From Bryobacterales bacterium (GTDB lineage Bacteria; Acidobacteriota; Terriglobia; Bryobacterales; Bryobacteraceae), in NCBI GenBank assembly GCA_016713735.1, contig JADJOP010000042.1:124001-188000 (forward strand): DNA of 64,000 nt, read 5' to 3'. Below, in pieces: positions 56,848-64,000 of this stretch (the stretch's first letter is position 1; every line of letters starts with the position of its first letter). A model generated the notes under the pieces. The model saw only the letters and a list, made by a program, of their open reading frames with translations. It was not told where the DNA came from and did not search any database. The translations under genes were made by a program, and so were the position numbers.

Positions 56848-58119
56848 ATGAACACGAGCAAATCAGAGCAGCTATTGGAGCGGGCGCGGTTGACGATTCC
56901 GGGCGGGGTGAACTCGCCGGTGCGGGCGTTCAAGGGCGTGGGCGGGACGCCGCGGTTTATTGCGCGGGGTGAGGGTTCGCGGCTGATCGATGCCGATGGG
57001 AACTCGTATATCGACTATGTCTGTTCGTGGGGGCCGTTGCTGCTGGGACACCGGCCGCAGATGGTGATTGACGCGCTGCGCGAGGTGCTCGAGACGGGGA
57101 CGAGTTTTGGCGCGCCGACGGAGCGGGAGATCGACCTGGCGGAGTTGATTCGCGAGCTGATGCCGTCAATGGAGATGGTGCGGCTGGTGAATTCGGGCAC
57201 CGAGGCGACGATGAGCGCGCTGCGGCTGGCGCGCGGCTTCACGGGGCGCGACCTGTGCGTGAAGTTTGAGGGCTGCTACCACGGCCACGTCGATTCGCTG
57301 CTGGTGAAGGCGGGCTCAGGCGTGGCGACGTTGGGGTTGCCCGATGCGGCGGGTGTGCCGAAGGCGTTTGCCGAGACGACAATTGCGCTGCCGTTCAATT
57401 CGATTGCGGCGGTGGAGGCGACGTTTGCCAAGCATGGCGACCAGATCGCTTCGGTGATTGTGGAGCCGGTGGCGGGCAACATGGGCTGCGTGCCTCCGGC
57501 GCCGGGGTTCCTCGAAGCGCTGCGGGCGTTGTGTACGAAGCACGGCGCGCTGCTGACTCTGGATGAGGTGATGACGGGCTTCCGCGTGGCGCGGGGCGGG
57601 GCGCAGGCGCGCTATGGGATCAAGCCCGACCTGACGACGATCGGCAAGGTGATCGGCGGCGGGCTGCCGATTGCGGCCTATGGCGGGCGGCGCGACATCA
57701 TGGAGAAGATTGCGCCGGTGGGTCCGGTGTATCAGGCCGGGACGTTGAGCGGGAATCCGCTGGCGGTGGCGGCGGGGCTGGCGATGCTGGGGCACCTGAA
57801 GGCGCACCCGGAGGTGTACGACGTGTTGGAGGCGCGCTCGGCGCAGTTGTGTGCGCATGTGCCGGAGGGGATCACGGTGAACCGCGTGGGGGCGATGTTC
57901 ACGATGTTCTTCACGCCGGAGCCGGTGACCGATTACGAGACGGCGAAGAAGAGCGACACGGCGCGGTTTGCGAAGTTCTTCCACTTCCTGCTGGAAGGCG
58001 GGGTGTATCTGGCGCCGTCGCAGTTTGAGGCGGGCTTTGTGTCAGCGGCCCACAGCGAGGCCGACATCAAACATACGGTGGATCGTGTGGCGGAGTTCTT
58101 CGCGAGCGAGCGGCGCTGA
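56848..58119 (+). CDS. hemL: Glutamate-1-semialdehyde 2,1-aminomutase
   Basis: PLP enzyme making 5-aminolevulinate from glutamate-1-semialdehyde in the C5 route to heme. The N-terminus (RARLTIPGGVNSPVRAFKGVGG) is diagnostic of GSAM. The PLP lysine lies in TTIGKVIGGGLP, and LDEVMTGFRVARGGAQ is the aminotransferase aspartate block. The start ATG 56848 is preceded by GGAG and gives 423 residues; the open frame upstream is not protein-like. The end overlaps a convergent hypothetical gene by 53 bp. Confidence 0.97.
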   Translation: MNTSKSEQLLERARLTIPGGVNSPVRAFKGVGGTPRFIARGEGSRLIDADGNSYIDYVCSWGPLLLGHRPQMVIDALREVLETGTSFGAPTEREIDLAELIRELMPSMEMVRLVNSGTEATMSALRLARGFTGRDLCVKFEGCYHGHVDSLLVKAGSGVATLGLPDAAGVPKAFAETTIALPFNSIAAVEATFAKHGDQIASVIVEPVAGNMGCVPPAPGFLEALRALCTKHGALLTLDEVMTGFRVARGGAQARYGIKPDLTTIGKVIGGGLPIAAYGGRRDIMEKIAPVGPVYQAGTLSGNPLAVAAGLAMLGHLKAHPEVYDVLEARSAQLCAHVPEGITVNRVGAMFTMFFTPEPVTDYETAKKSDTARFAKFFHFLLEGGVYLAPSQFEAGFVSAAHSEADIKHTVDRVAEFFASERR

Positions 58120-58609
58120 GCAGGAGCCAGGCGGAGAGGCCGCACAGGGCGGCGAAGCCGGAGAGGCTCCAGAGGACTACGCGGCGGCGGGTTTCGGCGG
58201 GGAGTTCGCGCGGCGTGAAGGAGAGGCGTTCGTCGAAGGCGACGGCGACTTTGACGCGGACCGAAGCCGAGCCGCGGCCTTCGAGGCGGTTATCGAGCAG
58301 CACCTGATATTGGCCGGGCGTGGTGACGGTGTAGCGGAAACTGCCTTGTGGGGAGAAGGACGAGGCGGCCAGCACGCGGTGGCTTTCGCCTCGGCTGAAG
58401 CGGTCGACGTCGGCGCTGGTCATGAGGACGACGCGGACGGCGGACTGGCCTCGTGTGACGCGGTGAGAGACCTCGATGGTGGCGGCGCGCTGCTGAAGGT
58501 CGAGGCGGATGGAGCGCCATTGGGAGCGGGGGATGGTGACGTCGTCGTCGAAGAGGGTGGTGCGTTCGACGGGGGCGGCGGCGAGGAGGAGCAGCAGCAG
58601 GGCGGTCAT
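58067..58609 (-). CDS. Membrane-anchored exported protein of unknown function
   Basis: A 180-residue protein. ATG 58609 (MTALLLLLLAAAP) gives a signal peptide; the longer frame starts antisense to the DoxX gene. The mid-part is beta-rich (SQWRSIRLDLQQRAATIEVSHRV; GSFRYTVTTPGQYQVLLDNRLEG), resembling a small GOLD- or jelly-roll-like ligand-binding sandwich. A hydrophobic helix near the C-terminus (VVLWSLSGFAALCGLSAWLLL) would anchor it. No family is recognised. It converges with hemL, overlapping by 53 bp. Confidence 0.6.
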   Translation of the reverse strand: MTALLLLLLAAAPVERTTLFDDDVTIPRSQWRSIRLDLQQRAATIEVSHRVTRGQSAVRVVLMTSADVDRFSRGESHRVLAASSFSPQGSFRYTVTTPGQYQVLLDNRLEGRGSASVRVKVAVAFDERLSFTPRELPAETRRRVVLWSLSGFAALCGLSAWLLLSAARSRRTPPHDPPYV

Positions 58610-58654
58610 CGCAGCGGGAGCGAGGCAGGCAGCAAGGCCCTGGCCCGCACTACA

Positions 58655-59587
58655 ATGAAATTCATGGATGACAGTATTGCACATCCAGGATGGGGGGCAA
58701 CTCCAGTGGATTTGCCCGCCTGGAAGTCCTGGTTGTCGGCGTTGAGCGCGATTCTGCTGGCCTTGTTGTTTCTGGCGTCGGGGGTGTGGAAGATCACCGA
58801 CCCGCTGGGATGGGCGGCGCGGATTGTGCAGATGCAGTTGCCTGCGCAGTTGAGCGTGCCGCTGGCGCTGGGGGTGGGCGCGGCGGAGACGTTCGCGGCG
58901 GCGCTGTTGTTTGTGCCACGGTTCCGGCGTTGGGGAGCGCTGCTGGCCGGGGCGCTGCTGGTGGTGTTCATGGTCTACGTGGCCGCTTATTACAACGTGC
59001 TGCGGGGCGAGGACTGTTCGTGCTTTCCGTGGTTGAAACGCAGCGTGGGTCCGGGGTTCTTCATCGGCGATGGGTTGATGCTGGTGGGTGCGTTTTTCGC
59101 GTGGAAATGGGGCTCACCGGCGCATAGCTTGAAGAGCGCGGCGCTGGTGTTAGCGGCGATTGCGGTGTTCACGGGGGCGAGCTACGGGTTCGCGGTGTTC
59201 CAGCAGACGGGGCTGGCGGCGCCGGAGAGCGTGCTGGTGGAAGGCAAGCCGTATTCGCTCGCGCAGGGGCGGGTGTTTGTGTATTTCTTCGATCCGGAGT
59301 GCATGCACTGCTTTGAGGCGGCGCAGCGGATGAAGACGTACAAGTGGGTGGGGGCGAAGGTGCTGGTGGTGCCGACGCGGTTGCCGGAGTTTGCCGGGCA
59401 GTTCCTGAACGACACGGGGCTGAAGGCGCCGGTGACGACGGATGCGGCGAAGCTGCGGGAGATTTTCAAGTTCAACGACCCGCCGTATGCGGTGGCGTTG
59501 GAGCACGGGCGGCAGAAGGCAGCCTTCATCGCGTTTGATGAGAAGACGCCGGTGGAGGGGTTGCGGGCGTTGGGGTGGGTGGAGTAA
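58655..59587 (+). CDS. DoxX/MauE-like membrane protein fused to a thioredoxin-like domain
   Basis: A 310-residue fusion. Residues about 25-190 hold four or more membrane helices of the DoxX/MauE type, with a cysteine pair in DCSCFPW between them as in MauE-DoxX redox proteins. The C-terminal part is a thioredoxin-like fold beginning VYFFDPECMHCFEAAQRM, with the CMHC redox motif, followed by PPYAVALEHGRQ. It probably passes electrons across the membrane for disulfide or metal-cofactor chemistry. The start is ATG 58655 or 58664. No SCO1- or CcdA-like partner adjoins. Confidence 0.83.
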   Translation: MKFMDDSIAHPGWGATPVDLPAWKSWLSALSAILLALLFLASGVWKITDPLGWAARIVQMQLPAQLSVPLALGVGAAETFAAALLFVPRFRRWGALLAGALLVVFMVYVAAYYNVLRGEDCSCFPWLKRSVGPGFFIGDGLMLVGAFFAWKWGSPAHSLKSAALVLAAIAVFTGASYGFAVFQQTGLAAPESVLVEGKPYSLAQGRVFVYFFDPECMHCFEAAQRMKTYKWVGAKVLVVPTRLPEFAGQFLNDTGLKAPVTTDAAKLREIFKFNDPPYAVALEHGRQKAAFIAFDEKTPVEGLRALGWVE

Positions 59588-59603
59588 GGCCGCCGGGCGG
59601 CGT

Positions 59604-60814
59604 TCATTCCAAAATCAGACGCATCTGTCTGAAATCGATGGTGACGCGTGTGGATTGGTTGAGCAGATCCATGCCGATGCGGCCGTAGTCGCGGAGGGAG
59701 CCGCCGTCGGTTTTGGCGAGGTGGATTTCGGCGGGGGCGAGGGTGAGGGCCTTGCCGCCGAGGCGGACGGGGAGCGAGGGGGCGATGAGGGATTCCACTT
59801 CGATGGTTTGGCCGACGCCGCCGACGCGGCGGGTTTCGCGCTTGGCATTGGTGAGCTGGGCGGCGAAGCGTTTGGCGAAGGGGGGCCACAGGTCGCTGGT
59901 CTCGGCGCCAGTGTCCAACTGGACGTTGAGTTCCGCTTCGCCGAAGCCGAGACGAGTGCACGGCATGAGGCCTTCGAAAGTAGAGAGTTTGGCGTGCCGG
60001 CGGGAGTGTCTGGCGAGGCGACGTCGAAGTTGCCGGTGGAGTCCCAGCGGAGGGAGCCGAGGGCGAGTTGGACGGGGAGTGCGATGCCGCCGCGTTCCTG
60101 TTGGGGGAGTTCGTCGAAGGGCTGCTGATCGTCGCCGAAGATCATGAAGGGGACGTGTTCGATGAGGCAGCCGCCGATGGCCAGCGTGCGGGCGATGGCG
60201 AGGCGGAAGGCGACGGCGCCGCCGGTGGCGGTGGACACCTGCGCGTTGGGCGATTCGATGGTCATGCCGAGGCGGCGGGCTTCGGATTCGGTGGTGAGCG
60301 AGAAGTTGGCGCCGGTGTCCCAGAAGTAGCGGGCGGGTTGGCCGTTCACGGTGATGGGGACGATGAGTTTGCCGGGGGCGGCGCACTGGAGGCGGGTGGG
60401 GCGGATGCGGCGGGGGCGGAGGCCGGGGTGGCGGGCGAGGGCGCCGAAGAGGGCGGAGGCGTTTTGGAAGTCGGGGCGGTTGGGGGCGAGGCGCTGGGCG
60501 GCCTGGACGGAGGCGAAGGCGTTGCGCCAGCGGCCGGCGCGGGAGTAGAGGCTGATGAGGTGGGCGTGGGCTTCTATGGCGCGGGAGTGGGGATCGCCGG
60601 CGGAGCCTTCACGGGCGGCGCGGAGGAGCAGGCGTTCGGCTTCCTTGTAACGGTGCAGGGCGGCGGCGGCGGTTCCGCGCATGAGGAGCGGCGAGGCGGG
60701 CGTGACGGCTTGGGCGAGGCCGAGCCAGTCGTGGGCGTCGTAGAGGGCCTGGAGATCGGGCTGCGCCCAGGCGGCGGGGGCGAGCAGGGCGGCGAAGTGG
60801 CGGCGGGTGATCAC
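59604..60814 (-). CDS. Exported TPR and double retropepsin-like aspartic protease, frameshifted
   Basis: Predicted aspartic peptidase. GTG 60814 opens a leader (TRRHFAALLAPAAWA), followed by short helical repeats (TPR-like, HRYKEAERLLLRAA). Two retropepsin units follow, each with an active-site DTGA: WDTGANFSLTTESEARRLGM and LDTGAETSDLWPPFAKRF. The frame breaks between them, near 59988-59996; one added base joins SPDTPAG to KLSTFEGLMPC. The end GMDLLNQSTRVTIDFRQMRLIL is the family's closing strand. Two units in one chain can form the active site without dimerising. The start overlaps the upstream stop as GTGA. Confidence 0.8.
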
Positions 60815-61723
60815 GCCAGTTCCTTGACGGGGATGGTGAAGGCGACGGTGTTGACGACGCCGAGGCGCTGGAACTGGACCCAGACGCGGTAGGTGCGGGC
60901 GCGCGGGAAGAGCACGTTGAATTGGACTTGGGGACGGACGGTTTCGGTAGGGTAGGCGTAGAGCGGGTGGTCGTGGATGAGGTCGATGAGGTCGTCGGAG
61001 GCGACGAGCATGTGGCCCCAGGCGGCGAGGTATTGTTCGAGGCCGTCGTGGGGGCGGAGGGTGAACAACAGAATGCACTCATCGCCGGCAATGGGCTGCG
61101 CGGGTTGCAGGGTGAGATCGACGGTAAGGTTGGCGGCCTGCTGGCGAAGGGGCGTGGCGGGGAGCGAGGCGGGCGTGGAGGCGAAGGCTTCGGCGGGCGC
61201 GGCGGCGGTGATGAGAGAGCGGGTGAGGAATTGCGGGGTGGCGCCGCGGGGGTAACAATCGGCCACGAGGCGGTAAGCGCCGGGGCGGGGGAGGGTGGTT
61301 TGGAAGCGGAAGCGGCCGTTGGGGAGCGGGTCGGGGTGTTCGTGGGCGAAGTAGGAGAGGTCGTGGGAGACGAGGAAGAGGTGGAAGATTTTTTCGTGGA
61401 TGACTTCGAAGTCGCGGGCGGGCTTGTTTGATTTCGGATCGATGATTCCGAAATCGAACTGGGCGGGCTGGCCGGCGCGGACGGGGTGGGGCGTGGTGCG
61501 GATGTCGAAGCCGTACTCGATGTGATCGGGGAGATGGGCCGAGAGCTTCATGCCGCAGCGGGGGCATTTGCCGGGGCCGCGCTGCTTGACGTCTTTGTCC
61601 ATCGGGCAGGTGAACTCGATGGGGGCGGGGCTGGGCGGTGCTGGGGCGTTGGCGGTGCGGGGGCGATTGTCCACGCGCGGCGCCCGCTGCGAGCAAAGCC
61701 AGCAATTGACGCCGCGCGTACAT
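60811..61723 (-). CDS. Heavy-metal-binding-domain exported protein, frameshifted
   Basis: Exported protein with a YHS-like heavy-metal-binding domain (FTCPMDKDVKQRGPGKCPRCGMKL) near its N-terminus; Cys, Met and the CPRCGM pair suggest Cu or another soft metal. The remainder (HLFLVSHDLSYFAHEHPDP; LAAWGHMLVASDDLIDLIHDHP) is His-rich and beta-sandwich-like. The leader MYARRQLLALLAAGAARGQ starts at ATG 61723 in another frame; the break lies between about 61628 and 61676. The gene is translationally coupled to the double retropepsin that follows. Confidence 0.78.
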
Positions 61724-61725
61724 CG

Positions 61726-62511
61726 TTACTTGGGCGGTTCGAAGGGCCAGATGCCGGTGGTGGTGAAGCCGCCGTCGACGGCGATGCACTGTCCGGTGAC
61801 GTAATCCGAGCCGCGCGAGGAGAGGAAGACGGCGAGCGGGGCGATGTCTTCGGGGGTGCCGAGGCGGGGGTTGGCCTGGCCGGAGCGGAGCCAGTCGCGC
61901 ATGAACTGGGGCTTCCACATTTCGCGGTTGAGGTCGGTTTCGATGAAGCCGGGGGCGATGCAGTTGACCTGGATGTTGTAGCGGCCCCACTCGGCGGCGA
62001 GCACGCGGGTGAGTCCCCAGAGGCCCGATTTGGTGATGGCGTAGGGGGAGAGGAAGGGGAAAGCGATGAGCGAGGTGAGCGAGCCGATCATGACGATTTT
62101 GCCGCCTGTGCCGCGGTCGACCATGCGTTTGCCGAGGATCTGGGTGAGGCGGACGATGCCGTGGAGGTTGGTTTGGAGGATGAGGTTGTACTCTTCCGGC
62201 GTGTAGTCCTCAAAGCGTTTGCGGACGTTGGTGCCGGCGACATTGATGAGGATGTCGAGGTCGGGGATCTCTTTGCAGGCCTCGTCGACCTTGTCGTTAG
62301 AGGAGACGTCGAGCGTGCGGGCGTCGGCGGAGAGGCCCTGGGCCTTGAGGGCTTCGACTTCCTGGTGGAGCTTGTCGGCTGAGCGGGCGGCGAGGATGGT
62401 GTGGGCGCCGGCGGCGGCGATTTCCTTGGCGATGGCCAGACCGATGCCGCGGCTGGCGCCGGCGACGAGGGCGGTCTTTCCCTGAAGTGAGAAGGGGGAT
62501 GGGGTAGGCAT
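61726..62511 (-). CDS. SDR-family oxidoreductase (3-oxoacyl-ACP reductase/gluconate 5-dehydrogenase-like)
   Basis: NAD(P)-dependent short-chain dehydrogenase. GASRGIGLAIAKEIAAAG holds the nucleotide-binding glycines, NVAG the second block, and the Ser-Tyr-Lys triad is in IGSLTS and YAITKSG. The end VTGQCIAVDGGFTTTGIW is the usual SDR tail. I chose ATG 62511 (MPTPSPFSLQGK), giving 261 residues; ATG 62529 would add six. The gene is divergent from the tartrate-dehydrogenase-like gene and lies 2 nt upstream of the metal-binding-protein gene, so a three-gene operon is possible. Confidence 0.9.
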   Translation of the reverse strand: MPTPSPFSLQGKTALVAGASRGIGLAIAKEIAAAGAHTILAARSADKLHQEVEALKAQGLSADARTLDVSSNDKVDEACKEIPDLDILINVAGTNVRKRFEDYTPEEYNLILQTNLHGIVRLTQILGKRMVDRGTGGKIVMIGSLTSLIAFPFLSPYAITKSGLWGLTRVLAAEWGRYNIQVNCIAPGFIETDLNREMWKPQFMRDWLRSGQANPRLGTPEDIAPLAVFLSSRGSDYVTGQCIAVDGGFTTTGIWPFEPPK

Positions 62512-62572
62512 GAAATCGCTAGTGTACATCGGGGGGGACGATGACCGCTGTGTCTGTTACGATGGCCCTTCT

Positions 62573-63634
62573 ATGAGGAACCTGAGCATAGCGGTGATCC
62601 CTGGGGATGGAATTGGGCAGGAGGTGATTCCTCCGGCGTTGGAAGTGTTGCGGGCGGCGGGGACGAAGTTTGGGCTGCATTTCGAGTTTGCCCATTTCGA
62701 TTGGGGGGCCGAGTATTACTTCCAGCATGGGGCGATGATGCCGCCGAACGCGCTGGAGCAACTGGCGGCGCATGATGCGATTTTGCTGGGGGCGGTGGGG
62801 CATGTGGATGTGCCGGACAACATCACGTTGAACGGGCTGTTGCTGCCCATCCGGCGCGGGTTCGACCAGTATGCCAACGTGCGTCCGGCGGTGTTGTTCG
62901 ACGGCGTGGATTCGCCGCTGGCGGGGCGCGCGGCGGGCGATATCGACATGGTGGTGGTGCGCGAGAACACGGAAGGCGAGTATGCGCAGATCGGCGGGTT
63001 TTTGTATCACCATCAGCCGGAGGAGGTGGCGGTGCAGACGTCGGTGTTCACGCGGCGGGGGTGTGACCGCGTGATCCGGCACGCCTTTGAACTGGCGCGG
63101 AAGCGGAACGGGAAGAAGCGCGTGGCCTCGATCACGAAGTCGAACGCGCAGGGCTTCAGCATGGTGTTGTGGGACAAGGCGTTCCAGCAGGTGGCGGCGG
63201 AGTTTCCGGAGATTGAGACGGAGTCGCTGCTGGTGGATGCGGCGGCGATGAACTTTGTGCGGCGGCCGCACACGTTTGATGTGGTGGTGGGGTCGAACTT
63301 GTTTGGGGATATTCTGAGCGACCTGTCGGCGATTGTGACGGGGAGCATTGGGCTGGCGGCGAGCGCGAATTTGGACCCGACGCGGCGGTTTCCTTCGATG
63401 TTTGAGCCGGTGCATGGGACGGCGCCGGACATTGTGGGGAAGGGGATTGCGAACCCGATGGCGACGGTGTTTTCAGCGGCGATGATGCTGGAGCATCTGG
63501 GCGAGGAGGAGGCGGGGCGGGCGGTGCATGGGGCGGTGGTGAAGGTGTTGGCGGGGCGGCGGGAGCGGACGGCGGATTTGGGGGGGAGTTCGACGACGGC
63601 GGCGGTGACGGAGGCGATGTTAGGGGAGCTGTAG
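62573..63634 (+). CDS. Tartrate/3-isopropylmalate-type beta-decarboxylating dehydrogenase
   Basis: NAD-dependent dehydrogenase of the isocitrate/isopropylmalate family, closest in pattern to tartrate dehydrogenase (TtuC/DmlA). The start ATG 62573 gives IAVIPGDGIGQEVIPPALEVL at once. The R-x4-R-x9-R substrate arginines lie in LLLPIRRGFDQYANVRP and VVRENTEGEY, and NLFGDILSDLSAIVTGSIGLA with EPVHGTAPDIVGKGIANPMA is the metal and NAD region. 353 residues. It lies divergent to an SDR gene. Whether it acts on isopropylmalate or tartrate cannot be told; no leuC or leuD neighbours. Confidence 0.9.
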   Translation: MRNLSIAVIPGDGIGQEVIPPALEVLRAAGTKFGLHFEFAHFDWGAEYYFQHGAMMPPNALEQLAAHDAILLGAVGHVDVPDNITLNGLLLPIRRGFDQYANVRPAVLFDGVDSPLAGRAAGDIDMVVVRENTEGEYAQIGGFLYHHQPEEVAVQTSVFTRRGCDRVIRHAFELARKRNGKKRVASITKSNAQGFSMVLWDKAFQQVAAEFPEIETESLLVDAAAMNFVRRPHTFDVVVGSNLFGDILSDLSAIVTGSIGLAASANLDPTRRFPSMFEPVHGTAPDIVGKGIANPMATVFSAAMMLEHLGEEEAGRAVHGAVVKVLAGRRERTADLGGSSTTAAVTEAMLGEL

Positions 63635-63736
63635 GGGGGGGAGAGCGGGGGCTGTTGGGGGCCGCAATTTCCTCAAAGGGCCGAACTTCGCGCCGATGAG
63701 ACTTCAGGAGAAGTTCTGATCGACGAGGGAGGCCAA

Positions 63737-64000
63737 ATGGCGGTAGATGTTCTGATAGTGGACGACTCGGCGGCCATCCGGAAGATCCTGCAGCGGGTCT
63801 TGTTGCAGGCAGAGGTTCCGTTGGGCAAGGTGCACGAGGCGGGCGATGGAGTGGAAGCGCTGGCCAAGCTGAGCCAGGAAAAGGTGGGGCTGATCCTGTC
63901 GGACATCAACATGCCGAACATGGACGGCCTGGAGTTGTTGGGGAAGCTGAAGACGACCGATGGCTTGAAGGACGTGCCGGTGGTGATGATCACGACCGAG
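63737..64000 (+). CDS. CheY-like response regulator (3' end outside the window)
   Basis: Single receiver domain, seen for 88 residues. VLIVDDSAAIRKILQRVL supplies the acidic pair, and ILSDINMPNMDGLELLGKL the phosphoacceptor aspartate (the D of SDINMP); MITTE at the window edge carries the conserved threonine. GAGGGAGG just upstream of ATG 63737 is a good ribosome site. Whether an output domain follows is unknown, but the layout fits CheY. It must belong to a signalling gene set to the right. Confidence 0.93.
   Translation, partial: MAVDVLIVDDSAAIRKILQRVLLQAEVPLGKVHEAGDGVEALAKLSQEKVGLILSDINMPNMDGLELLGKLKTTDGLKDVPVVMITTE

Noticed and set aside
63690..63714. Seven-codon leader peptide before the CheY-like gene
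   Set aside because: A short ATG-to-TGA frame exists near here, but nothing suggests an attenuator or regulated translation.

Overview
The window reads as a chromosomal stretch of a high-GC bacterium of the Acidobacteriota, most likely near Bryobacterales/Solibacter. The evidence is the gene repertoire: two large Oar-like outer-membrane receptors with a carboxypeptidase-regulatory N-terminus, a VWFA-related protein of the acidobacterial type, PIG-L deacetylases, Tat-exported sulfatases and oxidoreductases, DUF885, DUF1593 and DUF1326 proteins, and PEP-CTERM proteins. The taxonomic placement is inference; there is no rRNA gene in the window.

Layout. 0-8 kb: trpS, a broken MFS transporter, then a leftward beta-oxidation operon in the Bacillus order fadN-fadA-fadE with a small P-loop kinase. 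8-17 kb: a flippase-like membrane protein, a PIG-L deacetylase, selA, efp, a 56-residue PEP-CTERM micro-protein with its own promoter, a sterol-desaturase-like hydroxylase, a sulfatase, and a leftward PfkB kinase/rhomboid/bshB1 set. 17-31 kb: a first Oar-like receptor, an enolase-superfamily enzyme, an amidase, a tightly coupled molybdenum-cofactor operon (moeA-moaC-mog) followed by a VWFA protein, DUF1326, a hypothetical gene and a second Oar-like receptor. 31-38.5 kb: a Tat-exported Gfo/Idh/MocA oxidoreductase, msrA, a two-gene STAND-like ATPase plus TPR module with a three-copy inverted repeat beside it, and a lipoprotein di-heme peroxidase/cupredoxin pair. 38.5-46 kb: purS, glmS, a YjbQ protein, two tandem paralogous exported proteins, a MITE-like element abutting a PEP-CTERM gene, an amidohydrolase, and an arsR-arsM pair with a readable promoter/operator. 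46-64 kb: G-homopolymer DNA, a sulfatase, a DUF885 peptidase, a desaturase, a few genes of different composition (50.8-53.9 kb), an aldo/keto reductase, a lipoprotein/flavoprotein pair, hemL, a DoxX-thioredoxin fusion, a double retropepsin paired with a metal-binding-domain protein, an SDR, a tartrate-dehydrogenase-like enzyme and the start of a CheY-like regulator.

Two window-wide observations matter to any user. First, about 13 genes are broken by what look like single-base indels, several in homopolymers; the protein on both sides stays conserved, so I treat most as sequence error rather than pseudogenes. Second, the plus strand is C-rich up to about 18.3 kb and G-rich after about 18.8 kb whatever the gene direction, with the switch inside one intact reading frame; this is the sign of skew change expected at a replication origin, or of a recombination junction. 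The best candidates for new biology are the ATPase/TPR module with its inverted repeats, the PEP-CTERM micro-protein and the 185-bp MITE-like element.
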